Assembly (NCBI RefSeq): GCF_003008615.1
Contig: NZ_CP027657.1
Span: forward strand, 5,523,501-5,587,500
Source of the DNA: Pseudomonas mendocina
GTDB lineage: Bacteria; Pseudomonadota; Gammaproteobacteria; Pseudomonadales; Pseudomonadaceae
Direction of reading: 5' to 3'
DNA: 64,000 nt
Part shown: positions 25,529-34,793 of the stretch, piece after piece
How positions within the stretch are numbered: the first letter of the stretch is position 1
How the letters are laid out: every line of letters starts with the position of its first letter
The notes under the pieces: generated by a model
Databases searched by the model: none
What the model saw: the letters and a program-made list of their open reading frames with translations, nothing else
Told to the model about the DNA's origin: nothing
Position numbers and translations under genes: made by a program

Positions 25529-27214
25529 TCACTCAAGCCAGACGCTGGTGAACACCGGTGTGTTGTGGGAGGTGTCGTAGACCACACCGCGCACCCGTGG
25601 GCCATGGGCGGTCAGGCTGTAGTTCTCGTACAGCGGCACGGCTGGCACCAGCTCGGTCAGGCGCTGCTGCGCCTCGCTGTATAGCTGCCGACTACGCGCT
25701 TCATCTTGGGAACTTCGACCCTCGGTGAGCAGCTCATCGAGCCTGGCATCGCGCAACCGTGCCGTGTTCTGGCCGATACGCCGCGACGAAATGATCTCGT
25801 TGCTGTGATAGAGGATGTAAAGGCCGTCCGGAGTGTTGGTGTGCCACACCCCGGCGCCGGTTGCCTGGTAGTCGTTGGCGGCGCGCCGGTCGAGGATATG
25901 CAGCGGCGGCAACTGGTCGATGCGCAGCTCGAAACCGACTTTCTTCACGTCGGCCTGGATCGCCACCAGATCGGTCAGCGGATACAAACCCTCGGCTGCC
26001 AGCACCTCGGCACTCAGGCGCACACCATCACGTACCCGGTAGCCCTGTGCATCGCGCTCGCCCCAGCCGGCCTCGTCGAGCAAGCGATTGGCCGTGTCCG
26101 GGTCGAACTGCAGGGCTGCCTGAAACGCCGGGTCGTAATATCGGGTATTGGCGGCCAGGTAATCGCTCTTGGCTTTGAACTCGCCAAAACCGCTGATACG
26201 CACTATGCCCTCGCGATCTACCGCCAGGGCGAAGGCCTTGCGCACGCGCACGTCGTCGAAGGGAAACTTTTCGGTGTTGAAGGTGATGCCACGATTGGGG
26301 TTGCCCTGACGGATGCGACTGTCGAAGCGCAGCCGATCATCGGCACGGATCGCCGCGGCATTCTGCGTCGGCGCATCGGTGGTGAAGTCATACTGCCCTG
26401 CCGCCAGCGAGCTGTAGCGGATCAGCGCTTCGGGAACGAAATCCAGCTCGATGCGTTCGAGATAGGCCGGCCCCTGATGCCGCAGAAAATCCGGCGCCCA
26501 GGCGTAATCGTCACGGCGCACCAGGCGAATGCCCTGCTGGCGGGTGTAGCGCTCGACCACGAAAGATCCCGAACCCACCGGCGCCTCGGCCAGTGCCTTG
26601 GGATTCTCCACGATGGCTTTCGGCGACTGCATGGACAACCAGGACTGCGCCAGCACGTTGAGGAACGGCGTATAGGGCTCGCGCAGGTTGGCGCGAAAGG
26701 TGTATTCATCCACCACTTCGCCGTCGATGTACGGTGCGATGTAAGCCGCTGCGAGGGGCGACTTGGTCGCGGGGTCGCGCATGTGTTCGAGGTTGATGCG
26801 CACCGCTTCGGCGTTGAATTTCGCGCCATCGCTGAAGGTCACATCATCGCGCAGGTGGAAGGTGTAGGTCTTGCCGTCCTCGGACACCTCCCAGGCCTTG
26901 GCCAGCCAGGGCGTGATGCGCCCCTGATCATCCAGGTACACCAGGTTGTCGTAGATCAGCCTGCCCAGCCACTGGGCATTGGTATGGGAAATGGCGTGCA
27001 GGTCGAGCGATCCGGTATCCAGCGCGACCGAGACCTTGAGCGTGCCACCGGGCTTGCCCGGCGTCTGTTCGAAATAGTCGCTGGCCGGGTAGATGAACGC
27101 CTGCTCTGGCGCCGCATCGCTGGTCTGCTCATCAGGCGCGTCGCCACAACCGGTCAGGATCGTCAGTACCGCCAGGGCGAGCAGCCGACGTGTCGCTACA
27201 GCAATTTTCAGCAT
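25529..27214 (-). CDS. Lipoprotein substrate-binding protein, peptide/opine type (SBP_bac_5), copy B
   Basis: A 561-residue lipoprotein, clear paralogue of copy A: lipobox ILTGC at about residues 20-24, shared blocks (ASDYFEQTPGKPGGTLKVSV, YTFHLRDDVTFSDGAKFNAE, VRKAFALAVDREG) and the same tail DTSHNTPVFTSVWL. ATG at 27214 has GGAGAG upstream and gives the lipoprotein signal. It follows receptor B and has no permease or ATPase of its own, so it probably delivers to the importer encoded downstream at 13.5-20.9 kb. Divergence between the two copies suggests different ligands. Confidence 0.92.
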   Translation of the reverse strand: MLKIAVATRRLLALAVLTILTGCGDAPDEQTSDAAPEQAFIYPASDYFEQTPGKPGGTLKVSVALDTGSLDLHAISHTNAQWLGRLIYDNLVYLDDQGRITPWLAKAWEVSEDGKTYTFHLRDDVTFSDGAKFNAEAVRINLEHMRDPATKSPLAAAYIAPYIDGEVVDEYTFRANLREPYTPFLNVLAQSWLSMQSPKAIVENPKALAEAPVGSGSFVVERYTRQQGIRLVRRDDYAWAPDFLRHQGPAYLERIELDFVPEALIRYSSLAAGQYDFTTDAPTQNAAAIRADDRLRFDSRIRQGNPNRGITFNTEKFPFDDVRVRKAFALAVDREGIVRISGFGEFKAKSDYLAANTRYYDPAFQAALQFDPDTANRLLDEAGWGERDAQGYRVRDGVRLSAEVLAAEGLYPLTDLVAIQADVKKVGFELRIDQLPPLHILDRRAANDYQATGAGVWHTNTPDGLYILYHSNEIISSRRIGQNTARLRDARLDELLTEGRSSQDEARSRQLYSEAQQRLTELVPAVPLYENYSLTAHGPRVRGVVYDTSHNTPVFTSVWLE

Positions 27215-27259
27215 GGGGTTCTCTCCATCAACCGTGGGCAATCAGAGCCGCCCACGGTC

Positions 27260-27285
27260 GACGACGCTCCGCATGGAGCGTCGTC
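27260..27285. repeat. Intercistronic hairpin between receptor B and binding protein B
   Basis: An 11-bp perfect stem GACGACGCTCC/GGAGCGTCGTC with loop GCAT lies directly after the receptor stop codon. There is no T-run on the minus strand, so partial attenuation or mRNA protection is more likely than full termination. Confidence 0.75.
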
Positions 27286-27290
27286 ACGGG

Positions 27291-29414
27291 TCAGTGGAAG
27301 CGATAGGAAATCCCGGCATACACGCCGAAACCGTCGCCGACATAGAAGTTCGGCGAGTCCACGCCCCTGAGGTCGTAGGCGGTGTTCGCCGCGGTGACGT
27401 AGTGCTCGTCGGTCAGGTTGCGGGCGTCGAGGTAGACGCTCCAGCGCTCGCCCGGATCGTCGTAGCCGACCTTGGCGCCCCACAGGGTGTAGGACGGCGC
27501 CTTGAGCGTGTTGGCGTAGTCGACGTAGTAGCTCGATGCCGTGCGCAGGTTGACGCCCGCGTAGAACCCGGCCGGATGGCGATACTGCAGCTCGGCCTGG
27601 TAGTAATGGCGTGGCAAGCTGGGCAACTCGTTGCTGCCGAACGCATCATCGTCGCGGTAGAAGAAATCGTTGAAGGTGTAGGCCTGACGCAAGATCACCT
27701 GATCGCCCCGCGCGCTTTCCCACAGACGCGTATCCAGACCGGCCTCGATACCTTGGTGGATGGTATCGCTGGCATTGGCATTGGCCGTAACCGCGTCAGT
27801 GGTCTGAGTCGCCGGCGTGATGATCACGGTCAGCAGCTCATCGGTTATCCAGGAACGATAGATCGACAGACTGCCGTCGAAGATCCCGACCGAGCCGCGC
27901 ACGCCAAACTCTACCGTGGTGCCCTTCTGCGGATCGAGCGGACGCAAATAGGCATTGGCAGTACTGCCGTGTTGCCAGGTAACGGGCGGGTCGATGGAAC
28001 GGCTGACGTTACCGAACAGTTGCACCGATGGGTTGAGCTGGTAGCTCAGGCCGATGCGTGGCGCCACGTGCCATTCGTTGTAGCTGACGTTGTCCGGGAA
28101 GGTGCTGGTATTGGCCGTGTTCGAATATTTGATGCGCGCGGTACGGTCGATGTTGATCAGCGACAGGCCGGTCGACAGCGTGTACTGGTCGTCCAGGTGC
28201 AGCTCGTTGCCGAGGGCGAATACGGTATCACGCGAGCCGCTGTAATCGGTGTAGCGCACTTTCTGCCAGTCGCTGCGGCGATAACCCTTGACGTCACCAC
28301 GCACCAGGCGGGTATCGCTGAAGGTCAGCGTGGTATCGCTGGGCAGACCGAACAGACGGTCATCGGTGCGCAGGTAGCGCAACAGGGTATTGACGTCGGT
28401 CGAGCGCCAGTCCTGCGCCGTTGCCGCGTAGCGCCAACCGTTGAGCAACGGATAGTCGTTGACGCCCAGGCCAATTTCCAGACGCGAGTCGTCATCGAAA
28501 CGGTAGGTGGTCTTGCTGCCGATCAGGGTCGTGCCGTCCTTGCGCCGATCCGACAACAGGCGGTTGTGGGTCGGGTCATCCTTGATCTGCGCCTTGGTCA
28601 GCGTACTGCCATTGAGCAGCTTCTCCTCGCGATAGCGAATAGTCAGGCGGGTATCGAGCTTGGGATTGAAGGTATGGCCAAAATTGGCGATGAAGTCCCT
28701 GCCCTTGTTCGGTGTGTCGTCCTGATAACCGTCACGCTCGTTGTGCAGCACGGAGATGTAATAGTCGGTATCGCCGGACACTCCGCCATAGCTGAGTTGC
28801 TGCTTGCGATAGCCGAATGGCCCGAAGTCCAGACGCGCATAGGCGCCCGGCGATGTGCGGCCGGTATGAGTGATGAAATTGATCGCGCCACCCAGTGAGA
28901 GCGCGGTATGGGAGAAGGCGTTGGCGCCATAGAGCACCTCGGTACGGTCGACGGCCGCCATGTTCAGCAGGTCTTCCTGGGTACCGCCCGGCCCGGTGAT
29001 GGGCAGACCGTCATAGAGGAATTTGATGCCCATGACGTAGCCCTGGTAGAAGGTATTGAGGCCCGAACCACGGATGGAAATCTTGTTCGCCCCGGTACCG
29101 CTGGTGGCCTGGGCGAAAACGCCGGGCTGCAGCGCCAGTACGTCTTCGGCGTTCTGCGCCCTGCCCCGCTCCACCTCCTGGTTATCGACGACACGCGCCG
29201 CACCCGCGACCTTCTCCAGTTCGACCCTGGCTTTCTCTACCTCACTGGCTTTGCTGCCCTCGACCACCACCGTGGCCAGACGTGCATCGCTACCGTCCTC
29301 AGCCGCCTGGGCGCCGCCACCCAGGCAAGCCAGCGCCGCCCCCAGCGCCCATAGTGCAGTTTTGCCTCCTCCCTGCGGCAAGATGTCGGACACTCCCCCG
29401 ATATGACGTTTCAC
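27291..29414 (-). CDS. TonB-dependent outer-membrane receptor B of the sulfur region
   Basis: A 707-residue receptor, paralogue of receptor A. The signal peptide runs to about residue 38 (GGAQAA), the TonB box ATVVV is at about 46-50, the plug reaches about 185, and the barrel ends SYRFH. It starts with GTG at 29414, with AGGGG eight bases upstream. It forms a pair with binding protein B immediately downstream. The TonB-ExbB-ExbD genes lie next upstream on the same strand beyond a 745-bp gap containing a terminator. Confidence 0.9.
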   Translation of the reverse strand: MKRHIGGVSDILPQGGGKTALWALGAALACLGGGAQAAEDGSDARLATVVVEGSKASEVEKARVELEKVAGAARVVDNQEVERGRAQNAEDVLALQPGVFAQATSGTGANKISIRGSGLNTFYQGYVMGIKFLYDGLPITGPGGTQEDLLNMAAVDRTEVLYGANAFSHTALSLGGAINFITHTGRTSPGAYARLDFGPFGYRKQQLSYGGVSGDTDYYISVLHNERDGYQDDTPNKGRDFIANFGHTFNPKLDTRLTIRYREEKLLNGSTLTKAQIKDDPTHNRLLSDRRKDGTTLIGSKTTYRFDDDSRLEIGLGVNDYPLLNGWRYAATAQDWRSTDVNTLLRYLRTDDRLFGLPSDTTLTFSDTRLVRGDVKGYRRSDWQKVRYTDYSGSRDTVFALGNELHLDDQYTLSTGLSLINIDRTARIKYSNTANTSTFPDNVSYNEWHVAPRIGLSYQLNPSVQLFGNVSRSIDPPVTWQHGSTANAYLRPLDPQKGTTVEFGVRGSVGIFDGSLSIYRSWITDELLTVIITPATQTTDAVTANANASDTIHQGIEAGLDTRLWESARGDQVILRQAYTFNDFFYRDDDAFGSNELPSLPRHYYQAELQYRHPAGFYAGVNLRTASSYYVDYANTLKAPSYTLWGAKVGYDDPGERWSVYLDARNLTDEHYVTAANTAYDLRGVDSPNFYVGDGFGVYAGISYRFH

Positions 29415-30159
29415 GTGTTATTCCCCTTAATTGAACGTTGTGCAAGGCAGGTATCTATCGGAGATACCAGGCAGCACTCAGCAGCGTCCGTGCCACAACT
29501 AAAAATCAATAACGGATAACAAGTTAGCGTCAACGAAGAACACTTCAATACCGTAACCGACGAACAATCTGCTGAACCGATGTACAGATACGGACACCAT
29601 CAAGCAGCCAACTACCACAGGCAGATATAGATATATATTAAAAGCAAATAATGGCGAGAAAATTGCGCAGCTCTGCCGTATCCAGCATGCCCACTAAGGA
29701 AACGCTGAAAGCCCCTCCCCGTCAGTCCTGCGAAGGTGACACTCCATGTGTTGCGGGTGTTCTGGATTACCGCATTCGCGGGAATGACGACTATTTCAGA
29801 CCCACCCTAAATCTGGGCTGACAGTAGTGCGCCGTGCGCAGCGCCTTAGGCTTCGGTAGTCGGTGCGCACAGCGCACCTTACTTGTGCGGATAACTCTGC
29901 CTAAGTATTACCCCATAAAGACACGATTAGTTCATCACCCCGAATACTTATCCGAGGCGAGTTATCTTATTGGCAATATCGAATTAACCGGAATCGGCCG
30001 AGTAGAATATAAAGCAAACTATCGAAACACCCATTGCAGGCGCCTCATGAAGATCAAGGCAGACGTCGAGTTACCGCACCGTTTCAAGGTGGCTCGCCGC
30101 CGCCAGTGTTCGCGCAAAAAAGAGCCGCACTCCCTGCCCGGAAGTACGGCCCCATAAAC
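29415..30159. other. 745-bp intergenic region between receptor B and exbD
   Basis: No supported gene. It holds the exbD terminator (listed separately), the AT-rich promoter zone of receptor B (about 29415-29700), and at about 29824-29883 a decayed copy of the GTAGGGTGCGCC inverted repeat. There is also a fragment CGCATTCGCGGGAATGACG resembling half of the element at 35784-35852. Confidence 0.55.
30115..30151 (-). terminator. Intrinsic terminator after exbD
   Basis: Read on the minus strand, GCCGTACT pairs with AGTGCGGC (one G-U pair) across an 11-nt loop, followed by TCTTTTTT. It lies 9 bp past the exbD stop and should end the tonB-exbB-exbD transcript. Confidence 0.75.
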
Positions 30160-30573
<414 letters not shown>

Positions 30574-30574
30574 G

Positions 30575-31303
30575 TCAGACCGCCTCCTTCGCGACGCCGG
30601 CGTTGCCGGTCACAGGGGCGCCCTTGCCAGCACGCGGGCTGACGATGACCTTGAATGCACTCTTCTGCGCCAGGCTGTAGAAGTCATGGGCGAAGTCGTC
30701 GAGATCGGCGGCGGTGAGCTTCAGGCGGCGCAGGAAGTAGTTGTAGACCAGCACCGCCGGCACGGCGACGGCGATGCCCACACCGGTGGCGACCAGTGCG
30801 GCACCGATAGGGCCCGCCACGGTTTCCAGGCTGGCGTTACCTGCCGCGCTGATGCCCTTGAGGGCTTCCATGATGCCCCACACGGTGCCGAACAGGCCGA
30901 TGAAGGGCGAGGTGGAGCCGATTGAAGCGACCACCGCCAGGCCGGCTTCCAGCGAACGACGCTCGCGCTGAATCTGCTGACGCAGCGAACGCTCGAGGCG
31001 ATCCTGGTGATTGATCGACTGTGCCAGATCGGTCGGTTGGCCACCTTGCACCTGAATCGCAGCGAAACCAGCCTGGGCCACACGGGCGACCGCGCCGTTC
31101 TGCCCAGCGCTCTGCTCGGCGGCGCTGTCGAGGCTGGTGGCACTCCAGAAGCCCTTCTGGAACTTGCGATCCTGATGGCGCTGGCGGGCGAACTGGATGC
31201 CCTTGATCAGCGCCAGCCCCCAGGTGATCACGGAGAAGCCGATCAGCAGCCAGATGACCGCGTGTTCGACCGATTGAAAGGGAGAATCTACAAGCAGGTT
31301 CAT
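30575..31303 (-). CDS. exbB: ExbB, MotA/TolQ/ExbB proton-channel family
   Basis: A 242-residue inner-membrane protein with three hydrophobic segments (about 15-35, 120-145, 160-185) and the family block STSPFIGLFGTVWGIMEAL followed by GPIGAALVATGVGIAVAVPA. ExbB forms the pentameric stator around ExbD. The gene sits between tonB (46 bp upstream) and exbD (coupled), the order tonB-exbB-exbD known from P. putida-like systems. Confidence 0.93.
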   Translation of the reverse strand: MNLLVDSPFQSVEHAVIWLLIGFSVITWGLALIKGIQFARQRHQDRKFQKGFWSATSLDSAAEQSAGQNGAVARVAQAGFAAIQVQGGQPTDLAQSINHQDRLERSLRQQIQRERRSLEAGLAVVASIGSTSPFIGLFGTVWGIMEALKGISAAGNASLETVAGPIGAALVATGVGIAVAVPAVLVYNYFLRRLKLTAADLDDFAHDFYSLAQKSAFKVIVSPRAGKGAPVTGNAGVAKEAV

Positions 31304-31349
31304 GATGCGTTCCTCGGATAATTCAGGTCGGCCGGCGTCTTCGCCAGCC

Positions 31350-32159
31350 TCAGTTCAAACGGAATTCCAGCGGTACCGACACCCAGCCCGCGATAGCTTC
31401 GTCGCCACGCTTGGCCGGCACGAAGCTCCAGCGCTTGACTGCGCGGATGGCGGACTCGTCGAGCACGTCGCGGCCACTGCTGCGTTGAATCTGGATGTCG
31501 CTCGGCTTGCCATTGGCCAACACGTGTACGCGCAGCAGCACGGTGCCTTCCCAGCCTCGCCGTTGCGCCAGCGAGGGGTACTCGGGCGCCGGGTTCTTCA
31601 GGTAACCGGCGCTGGCCGACGGTGGAATTTCGACCGGTGGTGCGGGCGGTGCTTCTGCCACGGGAGCGGGTGCCGGCGGCGGTGGTGGCGCCTCGACCGA
31701 TTTCGGTTCGGGCTTGGCCTCCTGCTTGGACGGCTGCGGTTTGGGCTTGGGCTTGGGCTTGGGCGGCGGCTTCACCGCCAGCTCCTCGACCACCGGCGGT
31801 GGCGGCTCGACCACGGGTTCCGGCTCGGGAATCACTTCCGGGGGCGGTGGCTCGAGCACAGGCGGTGCAGCGCTGGTGAATTCGATGGTCATCGGTGGAA
31901 TCTGCACCGGCACTTCCGGCAGTACCGGCTCGGGCCGGCTGGCCAGCCAGGAAATGGCTGCGACATGCAGGGTCAGGGCGAACACGCCGAGCAGAATCGC
32001 TTCGCGGCGGCCCAGCACCGGCTTGCCGGCTTGCGGCGCCAGGCGCTGCAGGCCCAAAGCCTGGCGTACGCTGACACCCAGATCACGTAGTTCGCCTGGC
32101 TTGCGTGTATCGCGCCAGAGCACCTCGGAAAGGTTGTCGGCTTTGAGGACATTGCCCAT
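31350..32159 (-). CDS. tonB: TonB, energy-transducing protein with long cytoplasmic N terminus
   Basis: A 269-residue TonB. Residues 1-52 are cytoplasmic, 54-73 form the signal anchor (AILLGVFALTLHVAAISWL), about 75-185 are proline/lysine/glutamate-rich (EPEPVVEPPPP, KPKPKPKPQP), and the C-terminal domain (190-269) has the expected AGYLKNPAPEYPSLAQRRGW. ATG 32159 has AGGAG eight bases upstream and is better than the TTG two codons earlier. The 50-residue head before the membrane anchor is longer than in E. coli TonB and recalls Pseudomonas TonB1. Confidence 0.93.
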   Translation of the reverse strand: MGNVLKADNLSEVLWRDTRKPGELRDLGVSVRQALGLQRLAPQAGKPVLGRREAILLGVFALTLHVAAISWLASRPEPVLPEVPVQIPPMTIEFTSAAPPVLEPPPPEVIPEPEPVVEPPPPVVEELAVKPPPKPKPKPKPQPSKQEAKPEPKSVEAPPPPPAPAPVAEAPPAPPVEIPPSASAGYLKNPAPEYPSLAQRRGWEGTVLLRVHVLANGKPSDIQIQRSSGRDVLDESAIRAVKRWSFVPAKRGDEAIAGWVSVPLEFRLN

Positions 32160-32290
32160 GGGCAAGACTCCTGTTTGCTGTATGGACTGCTGATCTCTGA
32201 CGACACCTGCGATTGCCAGGCCCGCCGTAGAGCTGCGGCGATGATTGATTCGGCTCCTTATCCCATAAAGTAATTTTTAATAAGATATTA

Positions 32291-32312
32291 ATTTCCAAAA
32301 AGAATATAAAAT
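32291..32312. promoter_or_regulatory. Candidate ATTCC-type box upstream of tonB
   Basis: The motif ATTTCCAAAAAGAATATAAA resembles the perfect dyad at 32478-32492 with one mismatch in each half. It is about 130 bp upstream of the tonB start. Confidence 0.3.
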
Positions 32313-32477
32313 CACAAGCTATTGATTTAAAAGGTATTTTTAAAACCAATTACTGAAAGGCATTGAAAAAATGCGAGAAAGGCATTGCGCGTATCCATCC
32401 CACTGGCAAAGAAGCGCGTCATGACAGAATCAGCGGCGCTCTCTCTGCCTGAACGGTCAAAGCGGGCACGCCAGCAA

Positions 32478-32492
32478 ATTCCAAAAAGGAAT
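32478..32492. promoter_or_regulatory. Perfect dyad ATTCCAAAAAGGAAT, candidate LysR/CysB-type operator
   Basis: A 5-bp perfect inverted repeat (ATTCC/GGAAT) with an AAAAA centre. Counted as T-N11-A (T32479, A32491) it fits the LysR-family site rule. It lies about 107 bp upstream of the LysR gene. CysB sites in enteric bacteria are built on similar ATTCC/GGAAT half-sites as far as I recall. Which protein binds here is not known. Confidence 0.45.
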
Positions 32493-32598
32493 ATTCATAT
32501 CCAAATCAATAGATTGACGGAATAAAAACTGACCATTAAAACCGGCGCAACTGTGGCGACTCGTCCGCCTCTACCGACCTGCCAACGCCGGAACCCAC

Positions 32599-33519
32599 AT
32601 GGATTTGCGTCAGCTCCGCTACCTTGTCGCACTCAACGAACACCGCAGCTTCGTTCGCGCAGCCGAGGCGATGGGCATCACTCAACCGGCGTTCAGCCGC
32701 AGCATCCAGGGCCTGGAGCAGGAGCTTGGCTGCGTGCTGATCGACCGTGCGAGCAAGGATCTACGCCCCACCCCAGAGGGACAGATCGCACTGCAACATG
32801 CCCTGGCGTTGATTCGCGGTGCCAGCAACCTGACCAGTGAAATCACCCAGATGAGCAAGCTGGATGCCGGCGACCTGCATTTCGGTTGTGGCCCGGCATT
32901 GGTCACCAGCCTGCTGCCCGATGCATTGTTGGCGTTCATGCAGCGTTACCCCCGCATTCGCACGCGCTTCGAAGTGGACAACTGGGAACAACTGAGTCGC
33001 AGCCTGAACCGTGGCGAGATCGAATTCTTCATCGCTGACATCCGCCACGGCGAAGCCGACCCTGGTGTTCAGACACAACCGCTACGCCCTCGCGCCGGCC
33101 TGTTCTTCTGCCGCCCCGAGCACCCCTTGCTGGGCAAGGAAAGCCTGTCGACCAATGACCTCTTCGACTTCCCCCTGGCGGCCAGCCGTATCCCGAGCGA
33201 AGCGCGCAAGGTGTTGGCCAACCTCAGCGGCAAGGTCGATATCAGCATTCATCTGGAGTGCGAACAGATTCCCCTGCTGGTGCAGTTGGTCAAACGCAGC
33301 GATGCCATCGGCATGGCGACCCATGAAGCCGTGGCGGACGAGTTGGCCAGCGGTGCTCTGGTGCAACTGCACCTGCGCAACCTGCCAAACAACCTCGATA
33401 GCCTCAGCGCCCGCTGTGGCATCGTGACCCGTACGGGTTTTCGCTTGTCCCCTGCGGCCAAGGCGATGATCGACCTGTTGTTGACACTGGATCACTCGAA
33501 GTCCGCCCAGGTGGCTTGA
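32599..33519 (+). CDS. LysR family transcriptional regulator of the sulfur region
   Basis: A 306-residue LysR regulator. The winged helix-turn-helix occupies residues 1-60 (MDLRQLRYLVALNEHRSFVR then TQPAFSRSIQGLEQELG), and the ligand-binding domain fills about 90-300. It lies between the divergent tonB operon and the co-directional tau operon. This suggests it controls one or both in response to sulfur supply, in the manner of Cbl, SftR or SsuR. I cannot place it in a named subgroup. Confidence 0.88.
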   Translation: MDLRQLRYLVALNEHRSFVRAAEAMGITQPAFSRSIQGLEQELGCVLIDRASKDLRPTPEGQIALQHALALIRGASNLTSEITQMSKLDAGDLHFGCGPALVTSLLPDALLAFMQRYPRIRTRFEVDNWEQLSRSLNRGEIEFFIADIRHGEADPGVQTQPLRPRAGLFFCRPEHPLLGKESLSTNDLFDFPLAASRIPSEARKVLANLSGKVDISIHLECEQIPLLVQLVKRSDAIGMATHEAVADELASGALVQLHLRNLPNNLDSLSARCGIVTRTGFRLSPAAKAMIDLLLTLDHSKSAQVA

Positions 33520-33610
33520 ACGGCAGCGCCATGAGGCCTTGCCAATGGCGCGACAAGGCAGAGCAGCCGGCGGCTGACGGGCATTCGTGCCCGATCCGAA
33601 AAATATAAAA

Positions 33611-33652
33611 ATATTCTAAAAAAGTATTTATCTATTCCATTTGGCATAGATA
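33611..33652. promoter_or_regulatory. Candidate paired ATTCC-type boxes upstream of tauA
   Basis: Two imperfect copies lie side by side: ATTCTAAAAAAGTAT (33613-33627) and TATTCCATTTGGCATA (33633-33648), in a short AT-rich stretch about 110-145 bp before the first tauA. The second is a near-palindrome. They match the dyad at 32478 in layout but not perfectly. Confidence 0.3.
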
Positions 33653-33756
33653 GTCTTGCTCCACCGGATCGCCGGACACCCTGACAACACCTGAACAACG
33701 TCCCGCGGCTCGGCATCCTCGTCAGAAGGGCCAGCTCGCCTTCGAGGAGCACCACC

Positions 33757-34737
33757 ATGACCCCGTTTCCCTTCGTGCGCCGCGTACTGGCCGCACTGAC
33801 CCTGTCGAGCGTGACCCTGGTCGCCCAGGCCGCCGATTTCACCGTTGCCTACCAGACCACCGTCGACCCGGCCAAGGTCGCGCAGGCCGATGGTGCTTAT
33901 GAAAAAGCCACCCAGGCCAAGATCGACTGGCGCAAGTTCGACGGCGGCGCGGAAGTGATCACCGCCGTTGCCTCGGGCGATGTGCAGATCGGCTACGTCG
34001 GCTCCAGTCCGCTGGCAGCGGCAGCTACACGTCAACTGCCGGTACAGACCTTCCTCATCGCCGCGCAGATCGGCGCCGCCGAGGCACTGGTCGTACGCAA
34101 TGGCAGCGGAATCGACAAACCGGCCGACCTGATCGGCAAGAAGGTCGCCGTGCCGTTCGTGTCCACCGGCCACTACAGCCTGCTGGCCGCGCTCAAGCAC
34201 TGGAACATCGATCCGAGCAAGGTGCAGATCCTCAACCTGGCGCCACCGGCGATCACCGCGGCCTGGCAGCGTGGCGACATCGACGCCACCTACGTGTGGG
34301 ATCCGGCGCTGGGTGTGGCCAAGGAAACCGGCAAGGTGCTGATCACCTCCGGCGAACTCAGCGAGCTGGGCGCACCGACCTTCGATGCCTGGATCGTGCG
34401 CAAGGACTTCGCCGAGAAGCATCCGGAGATCGTGCGGGCCTTCGCCAAGGTCACCCTCGATGCCTACGCCAACTACCGCAAGGATCCGCAAGCCTGGCTG
34501 GCCAACCCGGACAACATCGCCAAGGTGGTGAAACTCTCCGGCGCCAAGGCCGAGGACATCCCGCTGCTGTTGCAGGGCAACGTCTTCCCGCTGGCCGCCG
34601 ACCAGGTCACCGCCCTCGGTGCGCCAACCACCCAGGCCGTCAGCGCCACGGCGGGCTTCCTCAAGGAGCAAGGCAAGGTGGACAAGGTACTGCCGGACTA
34701 CGCGCCCTACGTCAGCAACCAGTACATCACTAACTAA
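33757..34737 (+). CDS. tauA: Taurine/sulfonate ABC transporter substrate-binding protein, first copy
   Basis: A 326-residue periplasmic binding protein of the TauA/SsuA family. The signal peptide ends at about residue 25 (AQAA|DFTVAY) and the mature start VAYQTTVDPAKVAQADG is TauA-like. Further blocks are FDGGAEVITAVASGDVQIGYVGSSP (residues about 47-71) and FVSTGHYSLL. The first of two tandem tauA genes. The strong GAGGAGC upstream and first position fit the high level needed for binding proteins. It delivers taurine or similar sulfonates to TauBC. Confidence 0.92.
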   Translation: MTPFPFVRRVLAALTLSSVTLVAQAADFTVAYQTTVDPAKVAQADGAYEKATQAKIDWRKFDGGAEVITAVASGDVQIGYVGSSPLAAAATRQLPVQTFLIAAQIGAAEALVVRNGSGIDKPADLIGKKVAVPFVSTGHYSLLAALKHWNIDPSKVQILNLAPPAITAAWQRGDIDATYVWDPALGVAKETGKVLITSGELSELGAPTFDAWIVRKDFAEKHPEIVRAFAKVTLDAYANYRKDPQAWLANPDNIAKVVKLSGAKAEDIPLLLQGNVFPLAADQVTALGAPTTQAVSATAGFLKEQGKVDKVLPDYAPYVSNQYITN

Positions 34738-34793
34738 GCCACGTTTTCCGGGCGGCCAGGCCGCCCGGTCTCCTTTTGCCCGGAGTCCATTCC

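Larger units (their letters stand above)
32160..32598. other. Divergent control region between tonB and the LysR gene
   Basis: No gene. A markedly AT-rich block (32268-32345) lies upstream of tonB, and another (32478-32550) upstream of the LysR gene. Each contains an ATTCC-type motif (listed separately). The layout, a LysR gene divergent from a possible target operon, is standard for autoregulated LysR systems. Confidence 0.6.

Noticed and set aside
29834..30157. 107-residue plus-strand ORF in the gap before exbD
   Set aside because: It runs through a repeat copy and the exbD terminator, with no ribosome-binding site.
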